From the NCBI RefSeq assembly GCF_905475395.1, contig NC_058337.1, forward strand, positions 97,458,368-97,522,367: DNA of 64,000 nucleotides. The letters run 5' to 3'. Position numbers and translations under genes: made by a program. The notes beneath the pieces were generated by a model. That model was not told the origin of the DNA. It worked only from the letters and a program-made list of their open reading frames with translations, and made no database searches. Origin of the DNA: Chrysoperla carnea. Taxonomy: Eukaryota; Arthropoda; Insecta; Neuroptera; Chrysopidae. Of the stretch, positions 38,601 through 51,536 are shown piece after piece; within the stretch, counting starts at the first letter, position 1, and each line of letters starts with the position of its first letter.

Positions 38601-41600
38601 TATATACGCTTATTCGTTGATTTTGTCTTGATTTTTCAAATGAATCACAAGGCCAACGTTCCTTTAAAAGACGTACTTCGCTTACCCCTGGTCCATCTAA
38701 AAGGATTTCAAGAGTCATAGTGTCGTTATAAATTTTAGCTCTTTATCTTAAATCGTTTGGTAGTAATTTGAGGGTTACATAATTTTATCCAGTTGAATTT
38801 CTAATCAAACATTTCATCAAAACCAGATAATCGTCAAATTTTTTGATTTGCATTTTAGCCTAAAAAGGTTTAAAACGTTGACATCTCGAAAACGGCGAGG
38901 TAAGGTGATATAATTTTTATAACAAAACTGTTATGAACTAAAAATTTCCAAAATATAAGATACAAATGGTTTTGATCAAAACCACACAATACTTAATCGT
39001 TATTTTTGTTAGGACTAAATTTTCGTCGAAATAACGAATTTTTTGAAAACGGCGAGGTTTAAGGAAAAATGTCGGAGGACAAAAAATGCTAAGAATAGTT
39101 CAAAATATGACATTCAATAGCTTTTTTTTCTATTTTCATGATTTTTCCCGTGACGCTCACCATTGTTCTTCGAGCTTCATACCAAAACGGTCCTGATTTC
39201 GCAACTTCAGTCGGTTTATATTTATATATGACTTGAACTTGCCGAGAAAAAACAGGCTCTAACACAATGGAGGTCGTGTGATATGGATACCCAAAACTTT
39301 TTGCATCAAATTCCAAAGTAGCTCATTTTTGATAGAATTTCAAAATTATTAATTAATTTCGAAATGCAGACCATTCTGTATAAAAAATACATGTAATGAT
39401 GTTGTAGTTGTAACACGGTAACGCATCAGTGCACTTTTAAAAACTGAAATACGATCTGGGAATCTTTCAACGAACTCAGCATGTGTCCCATATTACATAC
39501 ATATCATCATATATACACTAGATACGAGGGTATGAAATGTATAAATATATTTAATACCACTTATTTTATGGGTTTTATTGTTTTAAAGTGCCCATTACTA
39601 AGTCAACTTTTAAGTATAAGATTTTATACCCTTTGTATATACTATATATTGTAAAGGAAATGTGTTAAAAATATTCTTAAGTGTGAAATACATTTAGATT
39701 TTACTATAAGTTACTAAATTATGCATTTTGAGTCAAAATGCCCAGTACTTGCGTTATGAGCATATTTTCGAATTATGAATTTCTCAAATTTTTTCAACCT
39801 ATTTAGTTTTAAAAAATATATATTTTTTTCAAGTCCTTCAGAAATCGTGAGAACTTCTTTCATCACCTGAGTAAAGATGTATGCAAAAAAATAGTAGAAA
39901 TACTTTTTAAGGCTTTGAAAGGCTATATAAGGAGTTTGCTCTAACTCGACATTCGTGCATTTTCTGCCCATAGTTAAGTGGTCAAATTTGTTGCAAATGA
40001 GCTCTGATATACCCCTCCCCCCTTCTCAGGTTGGCTATCGATTTCCTAACTACTCTGTATATAGTATTTGTGATATATTAAAATATATTGAATCACACAG
40101 GGTATAATCAATATAATTGGCTTAAGTCAATTGTTATCGTCGACCTGTTTTTTATCACTTTTTTTTGTGTAAATATTATTCTACGCTTTTGGAAGTAAAA
40201 TGATGTTATAAAAACTATTCAAAATTTGTAAATTGATGACGGTATACAGTAATATAAATTTTAATAAATACTTCAAGAGACATTATTTATCTTCTTCCAC
40301 TGGAATAAATTTTTACATTGTTGCGAATTTTTTTTAAAGCTAATTATAAAATTTTTTTTTCTTTAAAATCTTTTGGGTATAATTTTGATTTTGATACTTC
40401 TGTAAAATTTAGATTAATTTTTTTGATTATTTTATTTTTTACAATTTCGGTGCATACTTAAAAATGAAAATAATTATTGAATTCATTAAACTTGAATAAT
40501 CAGCAGATTCCGAGCTCTAAAAACATGGTAAATAGACATACAGTAGTAATTTTTGTCAAAGTACTTAAGTAAAAAAATTAGTTAGCCTTATATCTTGCAG
40601 TGTGATTAAATTCTGTCTAAAGATCATCATAGAAATGCAACTTGATTTTTATGACATTGTATTTGTGAAGCTGACAATCACCAACTTTTTAGTAATATAA
40701 TACAATTTCTCTTTTTAGCAAAAACCAAAGTGGGACTTCCGGCAATGTTCCAAAATCTATTGAAGTTATCATTTTGCATGAAATATTTTCATTGACTTAA
40801 AATATTCTTGAATTTATTTTTGGATCTTTTCCTATATTCTAGAATATGGCAAGTAAAAAAATCCACGAACCCTAACTTTCTGTCGCGTGGTAAATAAGCT
40901 AAAAAATGTGCATTGTGGAAACTATTTTAATTTTAACATTATTAAGTGAGTTTTTGTTTAAATAATTAGATTTCTCTTTTTCTTAGATACTAAAAGCTAT
41001 ACAATTTAATAGAAAAACTGTTTGTGAGCATAAAAATAAATTTGAAGAATTATTTATTAGCTCTAAATCCCTATCTTCGATGAGGGCTATATAAAAGAGT
41101 AAAGATTTAGTTGCGTTCAACTGTATCATTTCAAAACAAAGTACTAATTACAAACAATGCAAATGCAGTAAATGTTCTCTTATGTTGTGGATGTTAATTA
41201 AATTAAAAGAAACCTTTATAATCAACTAAATAATTTTAATTTAATTACAAATATGTTTAATAAGGATACTGAAAAATTATATTCTTTGACATTAAAATTG
41301 CACCTGTTAGAACATCTAAATGTAAATTCATCACATATAACATTATATGGTAACAACAATTTTAGATTGTTTTAACTAATGCGTTTGGTGATATAAAGTA
41401 TTCAGCATTCTTATTATACATATTTGTAAATAAATTAAAATTTTACTAATATGAAGCATAATATAAATAATTACAATTTATAGAAATTAAAATTTATTTA
41501 AATGGCATAAAGAGACGAAATTTTTATAAAAATATCTTTAAAAGGTAAAATGAAAGTAAAAAAATTTTAAACGTTTGATAGATTCTCTTAAATCTATATA

Positions 41601-43226
41601 TTTCCCCTGGCCACCCTAAAACTTGAGAACGGGTGGAACAATTTCGCTAATTCTTTCTTGTGTTGTGTTAATTATTATGAAAGAAAAAATTAAGGAAGTT
41701 GAGCGGAATATTAGAAAATTTCAGACAAAATATTGAGTGCAATAAATGGTGGAAGCGCATATAAATCATGCATTATATTAATTTATTATGTACTTATGTA
41801 TTTATTTGCGCTCCGATCATATACATCTAGAACGGGTATTTATGGCACGCCATTTTACTATTTAATAGGCTAATTTTTATCGAGAAAAAAATTAATTAAT
41901 TATTTTTTTTCAATCAGAAATTTTATATTTTGTAAAATAAATCTTAGTAAAAGAGAGGTTGATATAAGATAAGATGAGAAAAGAGAGATGAGAATTAAAA
42001 TTATGATGATAACATAATAAAAATGTATTATTATTATGTATCATCATAATAATAATGTATTATTATTATGATGATACATAATAATAAATCAGTTAATTTT
42101 ATTCGAATTAGATTAAAAAAAAGTGATTGAATTAAAATTATGTACATAATGGAAATATATGGCACGCCGTTTTACTATTTAATATGAATTAAAATTATGT
42201 ACATAATAAAAATGATTGAATTAAAATTATGTACATAATGAAAATGATTATTATTATGATGATAACATAATAATAATATATTATTATTACGACCATTTTT
42301 TTTCGGACATTAAATAGTAAAATGGCGTGCCATAGGTATTTGAATAGTATTAAGGTAGTATTTATTATTATTCATAAATTTTGAATAGGTATTTATCAGA
42401 GCTATATCCGAGCACAGCGAGGTCCAAGGCCGAAGGCTTCAGCCAGGCCGAAGGCTTGTCTAAGAGACAGTAGTAAAATTTATGTTTAGCGGACGAGGCA
42501 AGCAGAGCCTGGGGTTGTGGGTGGGCTTAATGGACTTAGGGCACGGGCTAAGCAAAGTATAGCAAAGTATTAGCTATTAATCCCTAAAATTTTTGAGCTC
42601 AAAATCTTTATTTCTTCTGCTATTATCCAAACCACCTAAATTTTCTTCTTCCAACAATCTCGCAGCAAACCCGGAGATCAATGAACTGCCACATGACAAC
42701 GATAATTTGGCCCTAGTCTAAATTGTATATTTTCTTTTAGGGTAAATTTAGATTGAGTTAAGTAAATCAATAGTTTTTGTAAATTTATTATATTTCTTAA
42801 ACGGTGTATTCAGGTTTATAAAACATGATTTAATTATATGATGACACTGTTTTCATATTGTAGGTAAAGTATAGGCTAGCAACAATAGTTTTAGATGTGT
42901 TGTATTCATAAATAAAACTTGATACTTACTTCCATTACAAACCAAATCTCATCGCATGGTTGGCTATTTTTCTTATACACTCCATAAAAGTCTGGTAAAT
43001 TGGTATGATCTGAATAATCACGCAATATTTTATACTCTTCTTGAATAAATTGTGAATTACTGTCAGTATATTTTTGTATTTTTATGGCAACTTTTTTGTC
43101 ACTTGCTTTTTTATCAATTGCCAAGTGTACTTCACCAAATACACCACTTCCAATACATTCTTGTAAATCATAACGTTGTGTCGGATCTTGTAAGTTTGAT
43201 ATACGCAAGGGTGATTTTGAAGCCAT
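26661..43226 (-). CDS. ninaC: NINAC-type class III myosin (kinase-myosin)
   Basis: Phototransduction motor/kinase of photoreceptor rhabdomeres, orthologous to Drosophila NINAC p174. Thirteen coding exons, minus strand, all in phase: 43226-42930, 36894-36790, 33461-33253, 33191-32909, 32516-32241, 31983-31043, 30659-30367, 30299-29989, 29929-29487, 29429-29263, 29201-29014, 28000-27801, 27450-26661; about 1500 residues against 1501 in the fly. STE20-like kinase first: glycine loop GSGVFGEVH, lysine in [20 protein letters not shown], all intact (Arg replaces the usual catalytic-loop Lys). Then the myosin head with P-loop [14 protein letters not shown], and [12 protein letters not shown]-like segments ([34 protein letters not shown]); the conserved NINAC tail ([15 protein letters not shown]); and a Ser/Pro/Asn-rich C-terminus ending VIDL, a possible class II PDZ ligand. 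Start MASKSP follows an acceptor at 43262-43263, so 43227-43261 is 5' UTR and further 5' UTR exons lie upstream. Confidence 0.95.
28541..28730 (+). repeat. Dispersed repeat in ninaC intron
   Basis: Non-coding segment in the 1-kb intron between the exons at 29014 and 28000. It contains GAAACCCAGCTAAATCGATT and GTTGGAGCCGTTTCCGAGAT. Such strings occur as dispersed repeats in insect genomes, probably retroelement tails; this is from recall. Confidence 0.45.
34877..35191. mobile_element. MITE family A, complete copy
   Basis: About 315 bp with long arms: AATAAAAAATACTTTTTAAG at the left and its complement at the right, continuing through ACTAAAAAGTAGAAAATAAT and CTTGAGGCG. A fragmentary relative lies at 53877-54068. 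Confidence 0.8.
35711..35765 (+). repeat. Dispersed repeat ending in (CCTAA)3
   Basis: CCTATGGTCTAAGG leads to a CTAACCTAACCTAACC tail. A related sequence in the opposite orientation is at 62237-62290 (GGTTAGGTTAGATTATATTG...AGGCCATAGG). The tail resembles the insect telomere unit TTAGG, but the context is interstitial. Confidence 0.5.
36357..36384 (+). mobile_element. Helitron-like 3' end
   Basis: The hairpin GCGGACGAATCCGC is followed by AGATAAAAG and CTAG, with T as the next base. Helitron 3' ends have a short hairpin a few bases before CTRR and insert before T. Only the end is recognisable, and a retroelement tail is an alternative. Confidence 0.45.
37337..37587. mobile_element. MITE family C
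   Basis: Near-complete palindrome of about 250 bp. The left arm AAACAAGAAAATATTTTCAT...TTGTTATGATAAGTA is mirrored by TACTTATCATAACAA...ATGAAAATATTTTCTTGTTT. The outer parts include AACTAAAATCC and its complement. Confidence 0.8.
37676..37997. mobile_element. Hairpin MITE, family D, copy 2
   Basis: Termini TACAGAATGTTCGATTTA and the complement. The inner arms carry the same TGCGTTAAGCAAT core and GTGAGAGGTATTATA as the copy at 24955-25251, but the outer termini differ. This suggests a second subfamily sharing the subterminal core. Confidence 0.8.
38521..38601 (+). repeat. 27-bp tandem repeat, three perfect copies
   Basis: Units start at 38521, 38548 and 38575, each beginning AAGATACTTTTGTTTGAAGA. 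They lie in ninaC intron 1. Confidence 0.95.
41690..42560 (+). mobile_element. Dispersed repeat family R, copy interrupted by a MITE
   Basis: AATAAATGGTGGAAGCGCAT at about 41742, GAGCTATATCCGAGCACAGC at about 42400 and TTTAGCGGAC at about 42485 match, in order, the forward copy at 56880-57185 and the reverse copy at 56374-56670. Here the order is broken by an insertion at 41841-42334. The reverse copy ends in a Helitron-like hairpin with CTAG, so the family may be Helitron-like. Confidence 0.6.
41841..42334. mobile_element. 494-bp MITE with 26-bp TIRs and 6-bp target duplication
   Basis: Both ends are the same perfect 26-bp inverted sequence starting TATGGCACGCCATTTTAC. They are flanked by GGTATT at 41835-41840 and 42335-42340. 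A further direct copy of the end with one mismatch lies inside at 42158-42183. The interior is rich in ATTATT/ATAATA runs and repeated AATTAAAATTATGTACATAA. Confidence 0.88.
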
Positions 43227-43320
43227 TTTTTTAATATCTTTAATTTTGAAGTAAAATTTTTCTGAAAAAAAAAAATACAATTTATATGCAGTTAAAAATA
43301 GAAAGTAATTTATTTGTTTA

Positions 43321-43350
43321 CTAGCTGTGAACTACTCGCTTCGCTGTTAA
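43321..43350 (-). mobile_element. Helitron-like 3' end, reverse orientation
   Basis: CTAGCTGTGAACTACTCGCT followed by TCGCTG. Read on the minus strand it ends CAGCTAG before T, preceded by an imperfect GCGAAGCGAG hairpin. It lies just upstream of the first ninaC coding exon. Confidence 0.4.
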
Positions 43351-43475
43351 TTTTCAATTTTAAATACAAAGATAATTGTGTTAAAACCTTCACTTCATAT
43401 GACGTCACTTATCGTACTTTTGTTCACAATTTCGTCGATTTTTTTCGCTAGTTAAAGTGCAATACATCTTTTTAA

Positions 43476-43859
43476 GTGTTTTATCACGTGCATGTGGGGA
43501 CTCTTGTAGCCCTATTTGTGGCCAAGAGGGAGAGAGCAATCCCGCCTTTCTAGAGATTCACAAAAAAGGCAATTGAACGTTTACTAAAAGGCAATTGAAC
43601 AGACTAGCACATCATTAATTAATATTTTGACAAATCATTTAAATCATATAATTAGAGAAAGCGCGAAAATGGTAGGGTTTTAAAATTCGATCTATTTTAC
43701 CATTAATTAATCTGAAATCAGTTCTATCAATATCTACTTTGAGTGTGAAATTAAATTTTGAAATCACTAGAACTTTACTTTTTTAAAGCAAATGAGTGGA
43801 ATTATTTTTCACATGCCTACAAGAGCCCCTTGATAAAGCATTCATGTGATAAAACACAC
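43476..43859. mobile_element. Foldback element upstream of ninaC
   Basis: GTGTTTTATCAC at the left and GTGATAAAACAC at the right are inverted, as are GGGACTCTTGTAG and CTACAAGAGCCCC. The arms are imperfect. No ORF. Confidence 0.6.
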
Positions 43860-44961
43860 GATCTGCCAAATAATATTTACCATCAAGTTCAAGTTCGATT
43901 TTTATTGTTTTAGCGGGATGCTCGGTTTACAAAAATACCAATATCTCTCCCATTTCTCCTAAGGAACACAGAACTACGAGAACTTTCCATGTTAACGTAA
44001 CACATCTCTTTTATTCAAAAATTTAAAACATGAAATAGTGAATATATATTAGACACGGATTTTTTACAAGTTCTAGACTTATTGGTTGTTACTTTACATT
44101 TAATATATAAAACGCAATTAATTGTATTTTGGGTTATTTCTAAATAACGCAACTTAGATCGCAAAGCTTTCCAAAGTTTTTCTCTGAAACTTTAAGAGAA
44201 AGACTGTCTATTGTTTATCATTTCATACCAACGATCTGATAATATTTAAGGGGTAAAAACGGGGTAAAGTTGCATTAATTTGATAGAGACTTTGTAATAT
44301 TATCAGAATGGACGATGGTGATTAATTATAGGGAACAAAACTGTTTTCAGGTTTGTTAATTACTATTTCTACCATTTCAACATTACGAGACAATTTAGAA
44401 ATGATATTTCAACAATATACCTTATTAGATAGAATAAATTTTAAATGTCAGAATATTAAAGATTGTTACATGCAAATGATTTTTCACTTAGTACTCGTTG
44501 TACTAATTCAAATTTTTTACAATATTAAATTTTTTTTTTAAAAGTTGTCATTTGAGCATGAAAGATTTTATTCCAAAAACTGTGCTTAATTTTTTGATAG
44601 TTAACAACAAAAAAAAAAAGATGATACTTACAATGACTTCATTAATATTCACACAAACAAAATGATATTAAATCACCCACAAAAAAACAGTATGCATAGA
44701 TTTCACGTCAGATTGTTACAACTGCAACAATTCAACTAAACAGAACATCTACAATTAGAAATACAACTAATCTGTACAGAAAAAATACTCTACAATGTCA
44801 GGTCATAGTGAATCCTTAGAAAATTATTTTTCCTATTCATAATATATCGAAAAGGTTTCTTAAATCGTTTTATATACTTGCTCTATATGTATGTATCAAG
44901 TGTGTTGAGATATTTTTCACACACAATGCCCTTTCATTAAACAGAAAATTGTTATGGTCTA

Positions 44962-45541
44962 AGAGACGGCATAAGGTCGATCTTCACCCATTTGATAACA
45001 AGATTAGACATATTTATTATGAAATTTTTTTGATTTTTAGACATGCTTATCATTGTTTTTTTATCGAAATGTGTTCATGGCTAATTTTAATTTAATTAAT
45101 TTTTTCCATGAACGGTTTTTTTCAGGCCTATACCATTAAATTATATTATATTACCTATACCATTCGTAATTAAATTATCTTTCTTCTGATACTAATTTCG
45201 ATTAGCTAATAGACGGGCGAAGTTACCTCATCAAGTATGAACAGATAAGTCAATATAAGTAACTACACCGATCTGTTAGGCATTCGAAATTTATATCAGA
45301 ACAAAGACAAAAATAAGAAATTTTATAACGAAAATAATGGCATCGGCTGGCATGAAAAAAACCGCTCATGGAAAAATTTAATTAAAATTAATATAAGCCA
45401 TTAAAAATATTATTAAAAATAGCCATGAACACTTTTCGATAGAAAAAATCTGTTAGACATGTTTAAAAATCAATAAAATTTTATAAAAAATATGTCTTAA
45501 CTGGTTATCAAATGGGTGAAGATCGACCTTATATCATCTCT
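44962..45541. mobile_element. Foldback MITE of about 580 bp
   Basis: The left arm has ATAAGGTCGATCTTCACCCA then TTTGATAAC, and the right arm has their complement. The similarity continues inward through ATCGAAA.GTGTTCATGGC for about 200 bp per arm. Confidence 0.8.
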
Positions 45542-47700
45542 TGTACTATTATAAAATTTTCTCCTAAGTAAATAGAGCTATTAATTTTGTATTGATGATG
45601 GACTTTTGCATCCTACTAATTTCCAATTTAGTAAGGTTTAAGTAATTCACGATTAAGTTTTATATATTACACGGCAAACGAACTACGGTATGTTTGGATT
45701 TTGGAGACTCTATCTACTGTATAAACGTTTATGTGCCTCCGGACTCTTTAGCCTCCACAATTCGAGTCCTATTTGAATGATATTTGGTATGTAATGAGTC
45801 CCTTGAAATTTTGAATTTAGGGCTTAGTTTTTGAAAAAATATATATATATAGGCTTGTTCGCGCTATACGCCACGGAGGATTATGGTTAAGCGGCTTGAT
45901 TTTAACAAAATTTCTTTCAGGAATAGATAGACGGTTATTGCTTGTACATTTTAAAATTATTTTCGTTATATACAGGGTGGCCGGAAATGAGGAATGTATC
46001 AAAGTTGTGTTTTTCATCAAGGTTTACTTCACTTTAACTTTTCGAAATATTCTGTATTTACTGAAACTATAGTAGCAATTTTAACGTATAATTTTTCAAA
46101 GCTTATAGCAGTTTTTCAAATCAAATATAATTTGCAGTCAACTAATCGATTGAACTTCTTGTCGCAACTGTGAATAATTGAATAACGTATACAGGTTGTC
46201 CAAAAATTATGAATAAAGAATTACAAGTTTTAAACGATAATAATTTGTTTAACTTAAATACAACACAGGGTTTATGTCAACAGAAAAATGATTGTTTTAA
46301 CTAAGAGAATGTTTTAACAAAAATGGAACTCCGGACACATCGAGTTCCCTTCTATCATGGGGTGAGCATGTTTGTCAAAGAACCATTGAAGAGTCTGATA
46401 CTTAGAAAAAGCTCAGAACATGCAATAATTTTGTAAATAACCATTTTTTCTAAGTATTTATCTCTTTGAAATGTGATAGAGATATTTAATCCGACTTACA
46501 ATTAATATTCACTTAAATTGTAAAATAGGTAGATTTAAAATGGATCGAAATGGAGGTAAGTGATATGAAAAGAAATTTTATTTTAAATTGTGTAGTTAAG
46601 CCCATTTAACACGGTCAAGCTAACTTTTCAAGTCTTTAGATGTGTCCATCAACAAGTTTTTACATGTAAAAATACAAAAATTTTTGTTTGTATGAGACCT
46701 ACCGGCAATATAATTGTTATCAATTGTTACAAATAAATTATTACGCTTGATTTATGATATAAAATTTCGAATGAGAATGGTAGCATGCTACTTTAAATTT
46801 ACCTTTATGGTATTAGTCATACTTATAGATGATATTTCCTTATTGTAATAAACTCAAGTTGGCTATTGTACATAGGGTATATTTATTAAATGAACCTTTT
46901 AATGAAAGTCTTAATCCGTTAATAACTTATTCCTCCAATTAGTTTCAAAGTACCACATACTCCGTTATATAAGATGTGGTAATACTATCTCCGTTATATA
47001 AAATGTGAAAGGTTTTTATTGCTTTAAACATCAGTATATTCTTTGCAAATTGAACTAGAAGGTTGAAAATGTATGGTTAATTTAGCTATTCAAAGATATG
47101 GCTTCAACTTTCCAGTTCTTTTCTTGCTTCTTTATACGGCAATATTTTTACGGTTTTTAAGGATTTTCACACATCCATAGTAACTCCAATTTGAATAAGG
47201 AACTTAAAATGCTTTTTTATCACTCTTGAATCACTCTATCTATTAGAAAAAACTAGATCAAAATCCATTGCGTAGTTTTAAAGATCTAAGCGTACATAGG
47301 GATTAGGGACAGATAGGTGGAAGCGACTATGTTATAATAATGCGACTATTGATTATATAAAAGAATAACTGACTGATTGACATATCAACGCACAGCCAAA
47401 ACTCCTGGGGTTGTATATGGTTTTTTTGACACTACAGATTAGCCTAAGAAAAGATTTTAGAAAATTTGATTCTTAAGGTGATGGAAAAACATATGAAAGT
47501 TTTTGGATACATTAATATAGGTGTATATTTTATACACCTGCAGAAGGCTACATTATCAGCAAGTAACATGAGCTGTATTTTAAACAAATTAGGGTTTCAC
47601 GTCAAATAATTAAAACCCATCAAACTAGCGGGGATAAATGGTGGCAAATGAAGTGAAATTTTATAATGAATTATAAGTCTTTGTATTTAAAGTTGCAGTG

Positions 47701-47729
47701 ACCCAACGAACGGGTGGGTTAACTGCTAG
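47701..47729 (+). mobile_element. Helitron-like 3' end
   Basis: ACCCAACGAACGGGTGGGTT followed by AACTG and CTAG, then T. It is preceded at 47370-47650 by dispersed-repeat-like text (ATCAACGCACAGCC). Confidence 0.4.
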
Positions 47730-49091
47730 TTTCATCATAAAAATAATATTTTATTTCGATTTTTGGTATCTTGCCAGTATGAGAATTATGCTTTATCTTT
47801 TTTGCCTAAGTAAATGTTAATTTAGAAATTTGTACAATTAATTCATGTGTAACAATTTCTTACAACACAAAAAAGAACTTCTAGATTTCTGATCTACAAG
47901 GTAACTTATATATGAAGCAAAAAAACGAAGCTCATTACATTATTTTGAACAATAAACTTTAAATATTTTAAATAAAGTACTTATTTTTGAATTGTTTTCA
48001 CAATAGCAATACAATCTATCCATTGGGGCGGTACATTTAAAAGGATATTTACGAGCTATAATGTTTAAGATCATTTTTAAGATGAATTTAAAGATAAAAT
48101 TTTAACAAATTCACTATTAGAATCCAGTAAGTATAATTCTTTTACTTGTTATAGAGACAATTCAAGGGGAATAATAAGATTACATTGTCATATCAGTCAA
48201 GGCAGAAGTTAGACATTTAAGTGAACATTGCATCGAAGAATAATTGAAATAAAACATGCATTTATGCAGAAAGTAAACATGACAAATGAATATTACAGGT
48301 AACTGAGTTAATTGTTTAAATATCGTATACATTTTTAAGTAGCATATTTTATTACCAACAATTTATTATACATAACCGTGATTGAATATCATTGTTTGAA
48401 CCATTATATTGTAAATTTAAAAAAAAATTGAGATAAATAAATCAGCGGCCTATTTCGGTGGACAATTCCCATTTTATCAACAAACTTACCCTCACTTATG
48501 CCCCCTTTTGTTTACAATTTCACCAGTTTGAATTTTTTGGCGCAGGACCTTAATTTAAAAAAACAAAAAAATACAAGCCGCATAACTTGCTGATAATTTA
48601 TATAAGAAGAAGGTAGCTATTTATATAAGAAGAATTTTTAAAATCGGTTAAGAAGTTTTTAAGTTTATTCGTAATAACATCCTTTCTTTTTCGCCACTTA
48701 AAATTTCCAAAACTTGAGCAATTTGTACTTTAAAAAACAAAGATTACCGCATAATAGCTTTCAGTTCACATGCCCTCACCTACCCCCTCCTTAGTTCAAA
48801 ATTTTATGGGTATTCATTTGGAATAAATTAAAACCCATCAAAGAGAGATTGCAAAAAGGTAAGAGACGTCTCTTGCCTCTCGCAAACTTGAGAAAATATT
48901 TAGAAAATTTATCCCCGCAGTCCTCCTGTAATTTTGGTAATGAAACACTTAATGTTTTGTCAACATGGTAACATTTAATTTCTGTAATATGTAGTAGCAG
49001 TGACACCATATTGACAGATAAGTTTGGCCAAAAAACGGTAACGCCACCTGCATAAAATGGTAAACAAACTTTATTGATAAATGGTAAGTAA

Positions 49092-49275
49092 TCAGGTGGT
49101 CTAAATTGATACTACTGAAAAAGTGGTCTACTTCTTGTTTGATAGTAAAAATTTATATCGCTAGTTAGCGGGATTTATGTGAATTGTATTGCCATCTGGT
49201 AGTCGAAATTGTAACTACTGAATTCGGGTCTACTTCTGATTTTAATTAGTACGAATTATTATCGCCAGTTAGCGA
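49092..49275 (+). repeat. Two diverged tandem copies of about 100 bp
   Basis: ATCAGGTGGTCTAAATTG...CGCTAGTTAGCGGG is followed by ATCTGGTAGTCGAAATTG...CGCCAGTTAGCGAG. Each unit ends in a small palindrome CGC.AGTTAGCG. Confidence 0.6.
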
Positions 49276-50087
49276 GTTGTAACTCTCAGTTATCAATACA
49301 AGTGGTAAAGCAACGTCCTACTTGTTTCTAAAATTCGATTGCTGACGATTTTTGAATGTCAAGAGCTTCAATAATTTTTAATGTTCTAAGTGTCAACTTG
49401 ACATTTATTTTTTTATTTTTTAACATAAATTTAAAGTTTCTAAAAAGGGTAGATTAAGTAAAAACTTTAGAATGGAATGCTAGAAATGATAAAAAATGTA
49501 TATCTACGGCTTAAACGGTAAATATGGCAGAACTGTTTAGTGGTTGTGTGTATTATAGAATAAAATTTTTAAAGCCAGGCGCATATTACCAGTAAGTTCT
49601 TAATCTTATAAAAATTGCTTGTAAAAAATATAAACATTTACAATACGTTTTCATACATATTTACAACATCAAATTCTGTTCATATAATATTAAATGTATA
49701 TTCGTTTCCCATAGGAATTTCTGATAATATACTGCCGGTCCAAAATTTTTTTCTTATTAAATAAAGTGTACAAACATTTTTTTATTTAATTAGTTTATTT
49801 TATTTATTACATTATACATAATTTTTTTACATCAATTTTTTCACTAATAAATAATTAATTATTTTACTAGAGCAATCACTATTAAATCAGTTAAAATAAT
49901 ATAAATAATTTTTAATAAATAGAAAAAATAATTTACAAAAGTATATAATAAATGAAAATTGAACAAAAAATTTAAATAATTATTAATAAAAATAAATAAT
50001 TAAATAAATAAGTATCTAATATGAGTACATTTGGTCTCCGTTTGGTAGCTTATAGAAACTTATTGAAAAGGAGCTAGAGCAATGTTT

Positions 50088-50378
50088 TTAAGAGAAAATT
50101 TTAAGTACATGATTAAATTTACAGCTCGTTCGCTGATCGAAACTTTGAGTTATCAAAGTTGTCCACATATTGCCTGATCGATACGTGTGCAAATTCATCA
50201 GGCCTGTCAATAATTTTAATTTTACATTTACTATATTGCATGTAAAAAATTGAAAATTAGTCATAACAGCCTCCTTTAACGTCAAAATTAACCACAGCGC
50301 AGGTGTCGGTTTGATTGTCCCTACTATGACTACGTACCCAACGAATCCAACACATAGGAGGAACAAAGTTATATTCAT
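50088..50378 (-). CDS. Doubtful small ORF with signal-like N-terminus
   Basis: A 96-codon frame starts at a true ATG (50378) with a hydrophobic stretch FLLCVGFVGYVVIVG, like a signal peptide. I recognise no family. The sequence after the hydrophobic part reads as well in the neighbouring frame, where a Cys-containing hydrophilic stretch appears, so it could be a broken secreted-protein gene or chance. No splice support. Confidence 0.15.
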   Translation of the reverse strand: MNITLFLLCVGFVGYVVIVGTIKPTPALWLILTLKEAVMTNFQFFTCNIVNVKLKLLTGLMNLHTYRSGNMWTTLITQSFDQRTSCKFNHVLKIFS

Positions 50379-51536
50379 TGCCTAGATTTTTCATTAAATG
50401 GGAATTATATTTAGTCGGTACAAAAACATTTTTTAATATGACATACTTTTACCGAAATTCTTTAAAAGTAAAATTTAATTTTTTAACGAAATTGTGCCTA
50501 AAATCATTTGAAAAATATTACCAAGTGTCGACTAAGTTTTCAAAGTAGAAGTAAATTCAAAGTCTCTGATCAGCCAGGTCGCTCGCATGCATAATGGGGT
50601 ATTAAAAGCGTGAACATGTAAAAAAATTAGGCTACTCAAATTTTTTTTTTGATGACGTTTCCCTTATATAATTATAAGCTCTTTTCAATTTTAAATGATG
50701 TTTTCAACTTTGGTGTATGCAATCGAATAATCGTTCTACATCGTTCACAAAAAGTTCACGAAAAGAATAGTGGATTTTTTCAAAATCCATTTTATTCGTC
50801 TTGAAAAACTGTTTTTAATGAGGTATCACTCAATCCCATCAAAAAAATGTACTTTATCCTCTTGAACTCATATTAATTTCAGCCCCATATCTCGAACTGT
50901 TTGAAAGTAATTACGAGTTCTATCAGCCACAATTTGAATTTTGGTATGTGATATGCTTTTGATGTTTAAAAGATTTCGCAAATTAGCAAAACATGGATCA
51001 TAAACAAGGGAAGGGCAGAGCAATATTTTTTCAATCAAAATATTTTTGATTATTTTTTAGTAATTTTAAACAAAAAAATGTTATTGTTACTCTTCTTTCA
51101 TGCTATTTTTCACGCTTATAATTTCCAAAAATTATAAACATTGAAATGAACACATAAATAATGTGCTGATTGGCCTTATTGGAAAAATAGTTTTATGACA
51201 AATGTAGTTAAATATGAGTTTGAGCCAAAGTCCATCGTGGCGTATCATGAAAAAACGAAACATGACTTATAGAGTTTTAATCGGGGGTCAATTTGACAGC
51301 TGACAAAAGATTTGTGCTCAGTTTGTTTTGTTTTTTTATGACAAAATGACCAGGATAACCAGCATCAAAAATATTACTATTTACTGCATTTGTAAGAACT
51401 CACGCTTATGGATTGTTTCCTGTGAGAATACGTATAGTCGCTAGATCGGTAAATTATAGGCATTACTCACTAGACCTTTTTAACTTCAAATTTTGCCATT
51501 AAATTGTCGCATACGCTCCTAGTGGATTAAGAGCTA

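Larger units (their letters stand above)
36895..42929. other. ninaC intron 1 of the coding region (6 kb)
   Basis: Largest intron of ninaC. It holds two MITEs, a 27-bp tandem repeat and a long dispersed repeat with a nested MITE. Minus frames at 38718-38377 and 39316-39089 are unassigned; the first owes part of its length to the tandem repeat. Confidence 0.75.

Noticed and set aside
38377-38718. 113-codon minus frame in ninaC intron 1
   Set aside because: Its middle is the 27-bp tandem repeat, which keeps the frame open. The flanks match nothing I recognise and no splice sites link it to ninaC.
39089-39316. 75-codon minus frame with Tyr/Pro-rich texture
   Set aside because: No recognised family and no splice logic; recorded only as possible old transposon debris.
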